Origin: Paranoxybacillus sp035645275
GTDB taxonomy: Bacteria > Bacillota > Bacilli > Bacillales > Anoxybacillaceae
Assembly (NCBI GenBank): GCA_035645275.1
Contig: DASQMX010000031.1
Coordinates: 62,001 to 126,000 of the forward strand
Length of the DNA: 64,000 nt
Direction: 5' to 3'
Below are positions 45,081 through 53,346 of this stretch, piece by piece (position 1 is the stretch's first letter; the number at the start of each line of letters is the position of its first letter). Below the pieces are notes generated by a model. That model saw only the letters and a program-made list of their open reading frames with translations. It was not told the DNA's origin and did no database searches. Position numbers and translations under genes: made by a program.

Positions 45081-45974
45081 TCATTTTAATGGAAAAAGAT
45101 GGGTAAACTCATCTGTAATGTCTTCAGAACATAATACTAATTTTGCCCCTTGTTGAATCAGTCGATTTGTCCCTTTTGCCTGCTCTAAAAAGATGGAACC
45201 GGGAACGGCAAATACTTCTCTTCCTTGTTCTAACGCCATCTGAGCAGTAATAAGCGAACCGCTTCGTTCGTTTGCTTGGATGATAACTGTTCCAAGCGAA
45301 AGACCGCTAATAATGCGGTTACGCAACGGAAATTGCCATTTTTGCGGCTGCATATGCGGCGGATATTCCGAAATAAGAAGATGGTTTTTCATTATTTCAT
45401 TAGCTAAAGCAAGATTGGTTTTCGGATAAATATGGGATAGTCCGCCGGCAATAACAGCAATTGTTTTTCCGCCATATTGGATGGCCGTTTGGTGAACAGC
45501 CGTATCAATGCCTGAAGCAAGTCCGCTGACAATAACCCATCCTTTTTGCACTAATGGTAGAACAAGTGCTTGCACTGCTTGTAAACCCTCACTTGTCGGC
45601 GTTCGTGTACCGACAACGCTTATGATTTTATGCAAGTTTAGCCATTCAAGATTTCCTTTTGCATACAAAACCCATGGTGGATCATGTATATTCTTTAACA
45701 AATCAGGATATTCTTTATCTAATATCGTCACGATATGGATATTTTTTTCCTTATATGTTTTTATCATACTTTGAATAGATAGGGAATGTAAATCTTGGAA
45801 AAATAATAAACTTTGTTCTTTGGTAATAGGAAGATATGCAGAAAGGGTATCGTACGGGAGCGAAAAGATGGTTGAAAGCGAGGGGTCAAGTTGAAGTAAA
45901 CGCGCGATGGATTTCCAGCCAATACCCCGGCAATGATGAAGATGAATTAATCTCTCACGCAATGATAAATACAT
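45081..45974 (-). CDS. dprA: DNA processing protein DprA (Smf)
   Basis: Loads RecA on incoming single-stranded DNA in transformation. The 297 residues have an N-terminal helical domain and a Rossmann-like core with SVVGTRTPTSEG, VSGLASGIDTAVHQTAIQYGG and GREVFAVPGSIF. Length matches B. subtilis. A ribosome site AAGGAG precedes the ATG. It follows the sucD terminator with no clear promoter visible. Confidence 0.96.
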   Translation of the reverse strand: MYLSLRERLIHLHHCRGIGWKSIARLLQLDPSLSTIFSLPYDTLSAYLPITKEQSLLFFQDLHSLSIQSMIKTYKEKNIHIVTILDKEYPDLLKNIHDPPWVLYAKGNLEWLNLHKIISVVGTRTPTSEGLQAVQALVLPLVQKGWVIVSGLASGIDTAVHQTAIQYGGKTIAVIAGGLSHIYPKTNLALANEIMKNHLLISEYPPHMQPQKWQFPLRNRIISGLSLGTVIIQANERSGSLITAQMALEQGREVFAVPGSIFLEQAKGTNRLIQQGAKLVLCSEDITDEFTHLFPLK

Positions 45975-46013
45975 GTCATCTCTCCTTCTTTATATTTTTA
46001 TTTTTTATGAAAA

Positions 46014-46053
46014 TAGTCCCGCATGGAAACGAAATATGTTCCATACGGGACTA
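46014..46053 (-). terminator. Terminator after sucD
   Basis: A stem TAGTCCCGTATGGAA/TTCCATGCGGGACTA of about 15 bp (one G·U) is followed on the minus strand by TTTTC. It ends the sucCD unit, 12 nt past the sucD stop. Confidence 0.8.
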
Positions 46054-46065
46054 ACTTGCTATCTA

Positions 46066-46968
46066 TTAGTGAGTTTTACATTTTTCGTATAAGCCTTTTT
46101 CTTTGAGAACGGAGATTAATGTTTCGCCGATGACAGCTGGTGTTTCCGCTACTTTAATGCCGCACTCGTTCATTTTCTTAATTTTTTCTGCTGCTGTTCC
46201 TTTACCGCCAGAAATGATCGCACCAGCATGTCCCATACGTTTGCCTGGAGGTGCTGTTTGTCCGCCGATAAAGCCGACAACAGGTTTTGTCATATTCGCT
46301 TTTACCCATTCTGCCGCTTCTTCTTCAGCAGTACCGCCGATTTCGCCAATCATGATGACCGCGTATGTTTCCTCGTCTTCATTAAACGCTTTTAATACAT
46401 CAATAAAGTTTGTTCCGTTAACTGGGTCACCGCCGATACCAACCGCTGTTGATTGACCAATACCTGCTTGTGTTAACTGATGAACAGCTTCATATGTTAA
46501 TGTACCAGAGCGAGACACGATGCCAACGTGACCTTTTTTATGAATGTAACCAGGCATGATACCGATTTTACATTCCTCAGGAGTAATAACACCTGGGCAG
46601 TTTGGTCCGATTAAACGCGTTTTCTTGCCTTCCATGTAACGTTTTACTTTTACCATGTCAAGTACTGGAATACCTTCTGTAATGCAGACAACGAGGTCTA
46701 ATTCCGCATCGACCGCTTCCATAATCGCATCAGCAGCAAATGCAGGCGGAACGTAAATAACGGACGCGTTTGCTCCTGTTTTTGCTACCGCTTCGGAAAC
46801 CGTATCAAATACCGGAACGCCTTCAACTTCCGTACCGCCTTTTCCTGGCGTTACACCGCCGACAATTTTTGTGCCGTATTCTAGCATTTGCTTTGTATGG
46901 AACAATCCTTGCGACCCTGTAATTCCTTGTACGATGACTTTTGTATCCTTGTTAATAAAAACGCTCAT
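46066..46968 (-). CDS. sucD: Succinyl-CoA synthetase alpha subunit
   Basis: Catalytic subunit of the TCA-cycle enzyme. The 300 residues show the CoA-binding GITGSQGLFHTKQM, CTEGIPVLDM, IGPNCPGVI and the phosphohistidine loop GHAGAIISGGKGTA. It lies 17 nt after sucC, so both subunits come from one mRNA. Confidence 0.98.
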   Translation of the reverse strand: MSVFINKDTKVIVQGITGSQGLFHTKQMLEYGTKIVGGVTPGKGGTEVEGVPVFDTVSEAVAKTGANASVIYVPPAFAADAIMEAVDAELDLVVCITEGIPVLDMVKVKRYMEGKKTRLIGPNCPGVITPEECKIGIMPGYIHKKGHVGIVSRSGTLTYEAVHQLTQAGIGQSTAVGIGGDPVNGTNFIDVLKAFNEDEETYAVIMIGEIGGTAEEEAAEWVKANMTKPVVGFIGGQTAPPGKRMGHAGAIISGGKGTAAEKIKKMNECGIKVAETPAVIGETLISVLKEKGLYEKCKTH

Positions 46969-46985
46969 TTTTCTCCCCCGCCTTC

Positions 46986-48146
46986 TTATCCTACTAACTT
47001 CACGATTTTTTGTGCTCCATCAGCCATTGACTCGGCAGCAGTGATATTTAGCCCAGACTCTTCTAAAATCTTCTTACCTAATTCAACATTCGTTCCTTCT
47101 AAACGAACGACAAGCGGAAGTTCTAGACCAACTTGTTTTGTCGCTTCAACGATACCATTTGCAATAACATCACATTTCATGATGCCACCGAAAATATTAA
47201 CAAAAATGCCTTTTACTTTCGGGTCAGAAAGAATGATTTTGAATGCTTCTGTTACTTTTTCCGTTGTCGCGCCGCCGCCAACGTCTAAGAAGTTTGCTGG
47301 CTCACCGCCATAGTATTTAATAATATCCATTGTCGCCATCGCAAGACCGGCACCATTGACCATGCATCCGATATTCCCATCAAGCGAGATGTAGTTTAAG
47401 TCATATTTAGATGCTTCTACTTCTTTTGGATCTTCTTCATCAAAATCACGGAACTCTAAAATATCTTTATGACGGTATAACGCATTAGAGTCAAAGTTTA
47501 ACTTTGCATCAAGCGCCATTACTTTACCGTCACCAGTAACTACAAGCGGGTTAATTTCCGCGATGGAACAGTCTTTTTCCACAAACACTTGGTATAGCCC
47601 CATCATAAATTTAACGGCTTGATTTACTAATTCTTTTGGAATATTGATGTTAAACGCCATACGGCGAGCTTGGAACGCTTGTAAGCCGACAGCAGGATCG
47701 ATGTATTCTTTAAAAATTTTCTCTGGTGTTTTCGCCGCTACTTCCTCGATTTCTGTTCCGCCTTCTTCAGAACCCATTAAAACAACGCGGGAAGTCGCGC
47801 GATCTACTACTAATCCAATATAATACTCTTTCTTAATATCGCATCCTTCCTCGATAAGAAGGCGCTTTACTTCTTTTCCTTCAGGACCTGTTTGATGAGT
47901 AACAAGCACTTTGCCTAATAACTCGCTTGCATATGTACGAACTTCATCTAAACTTTTCGCTACTTTTACCCCTCCGGCTTTTCCGCGGCCACCAGCATGA
48001 ATTTGCGCTTTAACAACACAAACTTTGCTTCCTAACTCTTTTGCCGCTTCCACTGCTTCTTCTACTGTGAATGCAACACGGCCATTTGGTACTGCAACCC
48101 CGTAGCTTCTGAGGATCTCTTTGCCTTGATACTCATGAATATTCAT
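46986..48146 (-). CDS. sucC: Succinyl-CoA synthetase beta subunit
   Basis: ATP-grasp subunit. The 386 residues begin MNIHEYQGKEILRSYGVAVP and include KAQIHAGGRGKAGGVK and the C-terminal VNIFGGIMKCDVIANGIV nucleotide and succinate site. The start at 48146 has AGGAGG 7 nt upstream; upstream in-frame codons lie in the leader. A promoter and a candidate catabolite-response element precede it. Confidence 0.98.
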   Translation of the reverse strand: MNIHEYQGKEILRSYGVAVPNGRVAFTVEEAVEAAKELGSKVCVVKAQIHAGGRGKAGGVKVAKSLDEVRTYASELLGKVLVTHQTGPEGKEVKRLLIEEGCDIKKEYYIGLVVDRATSRVVLMGSEEGGTEIEEVAAKTPEKIFKEYIDPAVGLQAFQARRMAFNINIPKELVNQAVKFMMGLYQVFVEKDCSIAEINPLVVTGDGKVMALDAKLNFDSNALYRHKDILEFRDFDEEDPKEVEASKYDLNYISLDGNIGCMVNGAGLAMATMDIIKYYGGEPANFLDVGGGATTEKVTEAFKIILSDPKVKGIFVNIFGGIMKCDVIANGIVEATKQVGLELPLVVRLEGTNVELGKKILEESGLNITAAESMADGAQKIVKLVG

Positions 48147-48176
48147 GTCCCATCCTCCTATGTATAAAAATAAAAA

Positions 48177-48190
48177 TACTAGCGCTTTCA
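48177..48190 (-). promoter_or_regulatory. Candidate cre (CcpA site) at the sucC start site
   Basis: TGAAAGCGCTAGTA matches the cre consensus TGWAANCGNTNWCA at 12 of 14 positions. It starts 1 nt after the -10 box and so covers the expected transcription start. Confidence 0.5.
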
Positions 48191-48191
48191 T

Positions 48192-48219
48192 TGTATAATG
48201 TTGCTTTACACATTGTCTA
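48192..48219 (-). promoter_or_regulatory. Sigma-A-type promoter of sucCD
   Basis: TAGACA (48219–48214), a 16-nt spacer, and TATACA (48197–48192) on the minus strand, about 45 nt before the sucC ATG. Confidence 0.55.
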
Positions 48220-48254
48220 CCTTTTCGACACAAAATTCAAAAATCCTGCAATTC

Positions 48255-48288
48255 AATAAAAAAATAAGAGGCAGCGCTCTTATTTTTT
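48255..48288 (-). terminator. Terminator overlapping the ylqH stop
   Basis: The stem AAAAAATAAGAG/CTCTTATTTTTT (12 bp, loop CGCTGC) includes the ylqH TAA and ends in six T on the minus strand. Confidence 0.7.
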
Positions 48289-48558
48289 CGCTAACCGCCT
48301 TTCAACACGATAAACAAACGCGAAAATTTCCGCTACAACTTGATATAACTCTTCTGGGATTGTTTCATTAATCTCTAGCTTACTTAACATTTCTACAAGC
48401 GATGCATCTTCTTGGATAGGAACTTGATGCTCTTTTGCCGTTTCGATGATTTTTTCAGCAACATATCCTTTTCCTTTCGCTGTGACAATAGGAGCCTCAT
48501 CTCGGTCAGGACGGTACGTCAAGGCGATCGCTTGCTTTACTTTTTGCTTTTCATTCAT
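48280..48558 (-). CDS. ylqH: YlqH, stand-alone FlhB C-terminal domain
   Basis: The 92-residue soluble protein aligns with the cytoplasmic C domain of FlhB (compare flhB at 20.9 kb). Its QAIALTYRPDRDEAPIVTAKG corresponds to YAVALKYDDQKMDAPVVIAKG of FlhB, read in parts. It begins just after where the NPTH cleavage motif would be, so it resembles the cleaved FlhB fragment and lacks the membrane part. It overlaps ylqG by ATGA. The function is unknown to me. Confidence 0.9.
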   Translation of the reverse strand: MNEKQKVKQAIALTYRPDRDEAPIVTAKGKGYVAEKIIETAKEHQVPIQEDASLVEMLSKLEINETIPEELYQVVAEIFAFVYRVERRLAKK

Positions 48559-50276
48559 ATGCGATAATCCACTCCTGAATATGTTCCTTGTGCCAATTGT
48601 ACAGCCGAAAAGCGAAGAGCTGAGTCATCACGTTGATTTTGTTTCTCTGATGGAACAACCTTTACGACCGATAGTTTATAGCGAAGTTTTTCTAAATTTT
48701 CTTTTAACATTGGTTGCATCGCAGTTATGATGGGCTCTAGTCCCATCATTTCTGTCATAATCGAAACGTTTACCACGCGATTTTGAATATGAACATCAAT
48801 AATGGTTTCTTTTAAAAACTCTAGCTGTAAATAAAAGAGAATACGGCAATAGTTTGGATCGATTTCGCCGTTTTCTCGCTTCTTCCCGTGCCATTGCACG
48901 GTTACATCTGTTAACTGTTCACCTAATCTCAAAGGGATTTGCAAAAAGATGTGTTGAATCGGTCCATGTTCTTGACTGAGCAGTTGCTGAGCTGTAAGGC
49001 GGTGGATGGCCGGTTCAACAGCCTCCTTGACGACGGAATTAGAAGAAAACTCTTGCAATACCTTTAACAACAGCGGCTTTAACTCGTCAAATGATGCATC
49101 TTTCATCGTTTTTGCCTTGACCGCAGATTGTAAGTCGGCCTCATACTGCAATCCAAGCGATTGGATAATTTGTTTCATTTCTTTTGCAAGCCTGTCTCCA
49201 ACACTGGCACTCCAGTCATCCATATCGTTCGACATGATGGTTTCTAGTAACTGATGCTCACTTTTTGATAGATGTTTATCAAATAGTAATGATTGATAAC
49301 GCTCGACCAGTTGTGATTCATTGATTTCCTCTGTTTGAAAAAGTGACAAGAGAAAACGAAACTGCCGCTCGTACTGTTCGTTGTTTTCCAAGCGGATGGC
49401 TGTTTGCAGACGGGCAACGATTTCCGCTAATTCTTTTTTTACTTCCGTGCTGTGAGGAGAAGACGGTTGCGCTTCAAAAAGCTGTTTTCCAGCTGTTTGT
49501 AATAGATCCATCTCCGTCTTTTGTTGCGGAAGAATACCAAGCTTTTGAAGAAGCGAAAAGGCTGGCTGTGTGTCCGTCTGTTTCGTGTTTAGCCAATGTG
49601 CCAGCAACGAAAGATTCCATTGTTTTACCGTTACTTTTGTCTGTCCCTCAAGCAGCATATTTAATTGCTCTAATAGCTTTTGAATCGTTTCTGTCCGCCG
49701 CGGCAAGCTTTCCAATACGTCTCTTACATGGATTAGCTGCTTATAAAACGGTTGCGAATTTCCTAACTCTTTTATCGCTTCAAACGTTTCTTTTGTAAAT
49801 GGCAGATTGTTTTCATAGATTAATTTGATTGCTTGCAAAGCAGCATCTACATGTTCTGTTTTCTCTATCCATTGTGCTGCTTGGAGAAGATGTTTTTTAA
49901 TGATTGGGAGATTTTGCTTAAGTAAAAAACGCAATAAGCGGCCAGCATTGTCCGACAGATTCCATTTTTTCAGCAATGGTTCAGCAGCTTGTTCTTCTTT
50001 GTTTTTACTATCCAATAGAGGCTGCTCTAGTTGCTCCAATACTTTTAGCGTTAACATTTGATTGTCGTACAAAACTTGAAACCAGTATTGTGCATTGGCC
50101 GTAAGAGACGTTTCTAGTTTGGCGACAAAGCTATGTCTGCCGATTTGCACAACCGCTGTATGATTCGGATAAATTTTGCTTACTTTTCCGTATACAATTT
50201 GCTCGTGTCGTAATGTGCCTTCTTTTGCTCCTTGAAAAGAATAGTGCGCCAATAATGATTGAATGTTTTGAAGCAT
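48555..50276 (-). CDS. ylqG: YlqG, FliK-like protein of unknown function
   Basis: The 573-residue product is Gln/Leu/Glu-rich and mostly helical, with no membrane segment. The C-terminal 110 residues (LEFLKETIIDVHIQNRVV, then PMLKENLEKLRYKLSV) have the strand-strand-helix pattern of FliK-type hook-length domains. It is placed between rnhB and ylqH as in B. subtilis. Assignment to YlqG is by position and length; the FliK likeness is an inference. Confidence 0.8.
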   Translation of the reverse strand: MLQNIQSLLAHYSFQGAKEGTLRHEQIVYGKVSKIYPNHTAVVQIGRHSFVAKLETSLTANAQYWFQVLYDNQMLTLKVLEQLEQPLLDSKNKEEQAAEPLLKKWNLSDNAGRLLRFLLKQNLPIIKKHLLQAAQWIEKTEHVDAALQAIKLIYENNLPFTKETFEAIKELGNSQPFYKQLIHVRDVLESLPRRTETIQKLLEQLNMLLEGQTKVTVKQWNLSLLAHWLNTKQTDTQPAFSLLQKLGILPQQKTEMDLLQTAGKQLFEAQPSSPHSTEVKKELAEIVARLQTAIRLENNEQYERQFRFLLSLFQTEEINESQLVERYQSLLFDKHLSKSEHQLLETIMSNDMDDWSASVGDRLAKEMKQIIQSLGLQYEADLQSAVKAKTMKDASFDELKPLLLKVLQEFSSNSVVKEAVEPAIHRLTAQQLLSQEHGPIQHIFLQIPLRLGEQLTDVTVQWHGKKRENGEIDPNYCRILFYLQLEFLKETIIDVHIQNRVVNVSIMTEMMGLEPIITAMQPMLKENLEKLRYKLSVVKVVPSEKQNQRDDSALRFSAVQLAQGTYSGVDYRI

Positions 50277-50284
50277 AGCTCTCT

Positions 50285-51067
50285 TTACTCCTTTTGTATC
50301 TGCATTGCTTCGCGGACAGGTGCAAATGATTTTCGATGTTCAGAAATAATTCCGTATTTTTGTATCGCTTCTACATGTTCTTTCGTTCCATATCCCATAT
50401 GTTTCTCAAAGCCATATTGCGGATATTGATTTCCTAGCTCTTTCATAAAGCGATCGCGCGTTATCTTAGCAATGATGGAACTTGCCGCAATGGAAATGCT
50501 ATTGGCATCTCCTTTAATCATAGAAAGCTGCGGGATGGAAACAGGTAGTTCCATCGCATCAATTAACAAGTAATCCGGTTGTGGGGTTAATTGTTGCACA
50601 GCCTGCAGCATCGCTTTCTTTGTTGCTTGATAAATATTGAGCTGGTCGATTTCTGCAGCCGAAACTATTCCTACACCGATTGAAACAGCGCAATTCATGA
50701 TTTGCTCATAAAGCTCCTCACGTTTCGCTTCTGATAGTTTCTTTGAATCGTTTAATCCTGGTAAATACGCATTTTTCGGCAAAATGACAGCAGCGGCAAC
50801 AACTGGACCAGCAATAGGTCCTCTCCCCACTTCATCAACACCTGCGATATACTGAACGTTTTGCTCATATAACTCTCGCTCATAGCGTGACATTTGCTCA
50901 AATAGCGCTTTTTGTGCTGCTTCAAATTCTTTTTGCTTATGCCAGCGTGCAACGAGCTTTTGGACGCTTTTTCGTTCATCCGCGCAAATTTGTAGGAATC
51001 TAGGATCTTGTTCGTCAGTAATCGTTGCCAATAGTTGCTCAATCTCTTTCACTGTTTGTTTTCTCAT
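50285..51067 (-). CDS. rnhB: Ribonuclease HII
   Basis: Cuts RNA in RNA–DNA hybrids, including single ribonucleotides. The N-terminal substrate-binding extension typical of Bacillus RNase HII is followed by the core: IAGVDEVGRGPIAGPVVAAAV with DE metal ligands, YLLIDAMELP, and KVTRDRFM-like KITRDRFMKEL. The start at 51067 gives 260 aa; the open frame to 51301 runs through repeat C and is not coding. The Shine-Dalgarno (AAGGAAAG) is about 13 nt away, a weak placement. Confidence 0.95.
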   Translation of the reverse strand: MRKQTVKEIEQLLATITDEQDPRFLQICADERKSVQKLVARWHKQKEFEAAQKALFEQMSRYERELYEQNVQYIAGVDEVGRGPIAGPVVAAAVILPKNAYLPGLNDSKKLSEAKREELYEQIMNCAVSIGVGIVSAAEIDQLNIYQATKKAMLQAVQQLTPQPDYLLIDAMELPVSIPQLSMIKGDANSISIAASSIIAKITRDRFMKELGNQYPQYGFEKHMGYGTKEHVEAIQKYGIISEHRKSFAPVREAMQIQKE

Positions 51068-51126
51068 TCTTAACGACTCACTTTCCTTCGTTATATTATT
51101 TATATCGTCAACGGCCAAGAAAAAAT

Positions 51127-51232
51127 AAAGAGGCTGACCTAAGCAAAGTGTCAGCCCTCGCAACACATATTGTGTAAACAAACGATATATGATTGTATGT
51201 GTGAGGGCAAACACTGATAGGTCATCCTCTTT
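51127..51232 (-). terminator. Terminator after rbgA; nested inverted repeat copy C
   Basis: The outer arms AAAGAGGCTGACCTA and TAGGTCATCCTCTTT pair with one mismatch. The inner arms AGTGTCAGCCCTCGCAACACATA and TATGTGTGAGGGCAAACACT pair imperfectly. On the minus strand the element ends CCTCTTTATTTTTTC. It starts 5 nt past the rbgA stop codon. Confidence 0.75.
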
Positions 51233-51236
51233 TTCT

Positions 51237-52088
51237 CTATTCATTTGGTTTTTCGAAGCTGAGCCGTCCCAACTTTTCAGTCCGTATTTCGCGCAATACA
51301 AGCTCAGCTACTTTGTCGTAATCGACTAATCCGCCGCTCATTAAACAGCCGCGGCGTTTGCCAATTTCATCAAAAAGAGCCACAATGTCTTCAGGGATTT
51401 CAGTAAGCGAATAGCGCTCCTTTAGCCGCTCTGGATAGTGTTGTTTTAAAAAGTTTAACGCATATACAGCAACATCTTGTAAATTTAAAATCGTATCTTT
51501 AATCGCTCCCGTTGTCGCAAGCTTCAGTCCAACTTCTTCATCTTCAAATTTCGGCCATAAAATCCCTGGAGTATCCAACAACTCCATTTCTTTGCCGACC
51601 TTAATCCATTGCTGCGCCTTTGTTACTCCCGGCTTATCTCCCGTTTTTGCAATATGTTTTCCTGCTAGCCGGTTAATTAATGTCGACTTCCCTACATTCG
51701 GAATACCGACAATTAACGCACGCATCGCCCTTGGATTTTTAATTCCTTTCGCCATCATTTTTTCAAATTTTGGCTTCAACATTTCTTTCGCAGCAGCAAC
51801 AATTTGTTTTACCCCTGTTCCCGCTTGAGAATCGATGGCTAAAGCTTTTATATGTTGCTTTTGAAAAAAAGCAATCCATTGCTTCGTAATTTCTTCATCA
51901 GCCATATCAGCTTTATTTAACAGCATAATCCGCGGCTTATTCACAAGAATTTCATCAATCATCGGGTTTCTCGATGACATGGGAATGCGTGCATCAACAA
52001 GTTCAAAAACAATATCAATTAACTTTAATTTTTCTTGAACTTCACGTTTTGCTTTGGCCATATGGCCCGGAAACCATTGAATCGTCAT
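51237..52088 (-). CDS. rbgA: Ribosome biogenesis GTPase RbgA (YlqF)
   Basis: Needed for late 50S assembly. Circularly permuted GTPase: G4 LLNKADMAD (about 60–68), G1 GIPNVGKSTLINRL (about 130), G3 DTPGI, then a C-terminal helical domain. It begins TIQWFPGHMAKAKREV as in B. subtilis. The start at 52088 has AGGTGG 5 nt upstream; a GTG at 52097 lies in that ribosome site. Length 283 aa. Confidence 0.97.
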   Translation of the reverse strand: MTIQWFPGHMAKAKREVQEKLKLIDIVFELVDARIPMSSRNPMIDEILVNKPRIMLLNKADMADEEITKQWIAFFQKQHIKALAIDSQAGTGVKQIVAAAKEMLKPKFEKMMAKGIKNPRAMRALIVGIPNVGKSTLINRLAGKHIAKTGDKPGVTKAQQWIKVGKEMELLDTPGILWPKFEDEEVGLKLATTGAIKDTILNLQDVAVYALNFLKQHYPERLKERYSLTEIPEDIVALFDEIGKRRGCLMSGGLVDYDKVAELVLREIRTEKLGRLSFEKPNE

Positions 52089-52116
52089 CAGTGCCACCTA
52101 CTTACTTGTCTATATT

Positions 52117-52668
52117 CTATTGAACAATGCGAATATCAGAGAGAGGCCAATAAACAATATTCGTTTTGCCTACAACCTTATCCATTGAGATAAATCCGAT
52201 ATGACGGCTGTCTTTGCTAAAGCGACGGTTATCCCCCATAACAAAAAGATGACCCTCCGGCACTGTTTCTTCGCCGGTGATTTCCTCTAACGTAAACGGT
52301 TCTGTCAATGGACCGTCAATCACTTGCTTCTTATATTCGTCTAAATACGGCTCTTTATACGCTTTGCCATTAACGTATAAAGTATCGTTTTTATACTCAA
52401 TCCGGTCACCCGGCAGGCCGATGACCCGTTTGATATAATCTTTACCTTCTTCTGCATGAAAAACAATAATATCAAAGCGCTTTGGCTGCCCAATCTTATA
52501 AGATAATTTGTTAACAATCATTCGATCCTGATCGTGCAGAGTTGGCATCATCGAAAGCCCATCGACAATGATTGGTGCAAAAACAAAATAGCGAATTCCT
52601 CCTGCAAGAAGAACGGCGATTACAATCGCTTTTAGCCACTCCCAAGCTTCATTTTTTTTCTTCGTCAT
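52117..52668 (-). CDS. lepB: Type I signal peptidase
   Basis: Removes signal peptides of secreted proteins at the membrane. The 183 residues have one N-terminal membrane helix (about 10–30), the catalytic Ser39 in DGLSMMPTL, the catalytic Lys80 in DYIKRVIGLPGD, and the C-terminal GDNRRFSKDSRHIGFI box. Bacillus SipS-type size and single anchor. Confidence 0.97.
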   Translation of the reverse strand: MTKKKNEAWEWLKAIVIAVLLAGGIRYFVFAPIIVDGLSMMPTLHDQDRMIVNKLSYKIGQPKRFDIIVFHAEEGKDYIKRVIGLPGDRIEYKNDTLYVNGKAYKEPYLDEYKKQVIDGPLTEPFTLEEITGEETVPEGHLFVMGDNRRFSKDSRHIGFISMDKVVGKTNIVYWPLSDIRIVQ

Positions 52669-52705
52669 CCTGCTCCCACCTAATTTATTTAATGTACGTA
52701 ATCTT

Positions 52706-52735
52706 ATATTATCATAATTATGGATTGAATCCCAA
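52706..52735 (-). promoter_or_regulatory. Candidate promoter of lepB
   Basis: TTGGGA (52735–52730), an 18-nt spacer and an extended -10 TGATAATAT (TAATAT at 52711–52706) on the minus strand. It lies about 40 nt before the lepB ATG and follows the rplS terminator. Confidence 0.55.
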
Positions 52736-52760
52736 AGATTGTACTGAAAGATTGTACTGT
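52735..52760. repeat. 13-bp tandem duplication upstream of the lepB promoter
   Basis: AAAGATTGTACTG occurs twice in direct succession. It lies between the rplS terminator and the lepB -35. Confidence 0.8.
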
Positions 52761-52769
52761 ATGTACGTA

Positions 52770-52803
52770 GAAAAGAAGGAGCTTGATCAACAAGCTCCTT
52801 CTT
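52770..52803 (-). terminator. Rho-independent terminator after rplS
   Basis: The stem AGAAGGAGCTTG and CAAGCTCCTTCT with a short loop is followed on the minus strand by TTTCT. It lies about 60 nt past the rplS stop. Confidence 0.8.
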
Positions 52804-52863
52804 TTCGGTCTATAAGCTTTTAGCGTTTCAAAAAACTGAGCAACAAGACTTTTGACGCTTTTC

Positions 52864-53211
52864 TTAATTACGAATTTCTTTAATGCGTGCAGCTTTACCG
52901 CGAAGTTGACGTAAATAGTAAAGTTTCGCACGACGTACTTTACCACGACGAACAACTTCTAACTTCGCAATTTTTGGCGTATGCACTGGGAATGTACGCT
53001 CAACACCTACACCGTAAGACACTTTACGAACTGTAAATGTTTCGCTAATTCCAGCGCCACGACGCTTAATTACGACTCCTTCAAACACCTGAATGCGCTC
53101 ACGGTTTCCTTCAACAACTTTTACATGTACACGAACCGTGTCACCAGGGCGGAATTCAGGTAAGTCTGTTCTTAATTGTTCTTTCGTAATTTCTTGGATT
53201 AAATGATGCAT
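52864..53211 (-). CDS. rplS: 50S ribosomal protein L19
   Basis: The 115 residues show the SH3-like core (FRPGDTVRVHVKVVEGNRERIQVFEG in two halves), VIKRRGAGISETFTVRK and the tail KVRRAKLYYLRQLRGKAARIKE. The start at 53211 follows AAGGAG by 9 nt. The leader upstream resembles the L19 autoregulatory element. Confidence 0.98.
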   Translation of the reverse strand: MHHLIQEITKEQLRTDLPEFRPGDTVRVHVKVVEGNRERIQVFEGVVIKRRGAGISETFTVRKVSYGVGVERTFPVHTPKIAKLEVVRRGKVRRAKLYYLRQLRGKAARIKEIRN

Positions 53212-53231
53212 CGTATTCAACTCCTTCCAAC

Positions 53232-53317
53232 AGATGCTCATGACAATGCTTTTTCATCATTGCAGCGGAACATCGTTTTCAAAACTTAGATCAACGACCT
53301 AAGTCACAACGATTATA
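53232..53317 (-). promoter_or_regulatory. Promoter -10 and L19-type leader of rplS
   Basis: A TATAAT box lies at 53317–53312 (minus strand), with no good -35. It is followed by ACTTAG/CTAAGT (53283–53304). A second hairpin, GATGTTC..GAGCATC enclosing GCAATG/CATTGT (53233–53274), sits just before the Shine-Dalgarno. This shape fits the ribosomal protein L19 leader class; the assignment is from memory. Confidence 0.55.
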
Positions 53318-53346
53318 CTAACATAAAGTTGTATCGTATGCAATAG

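Noticed and set aside
51068..51301. N-terminal extension of rnhB
   Set aside because: The frame is open but passes through repeat C and into rbgA. RNase HII of normal length starts at 51067.
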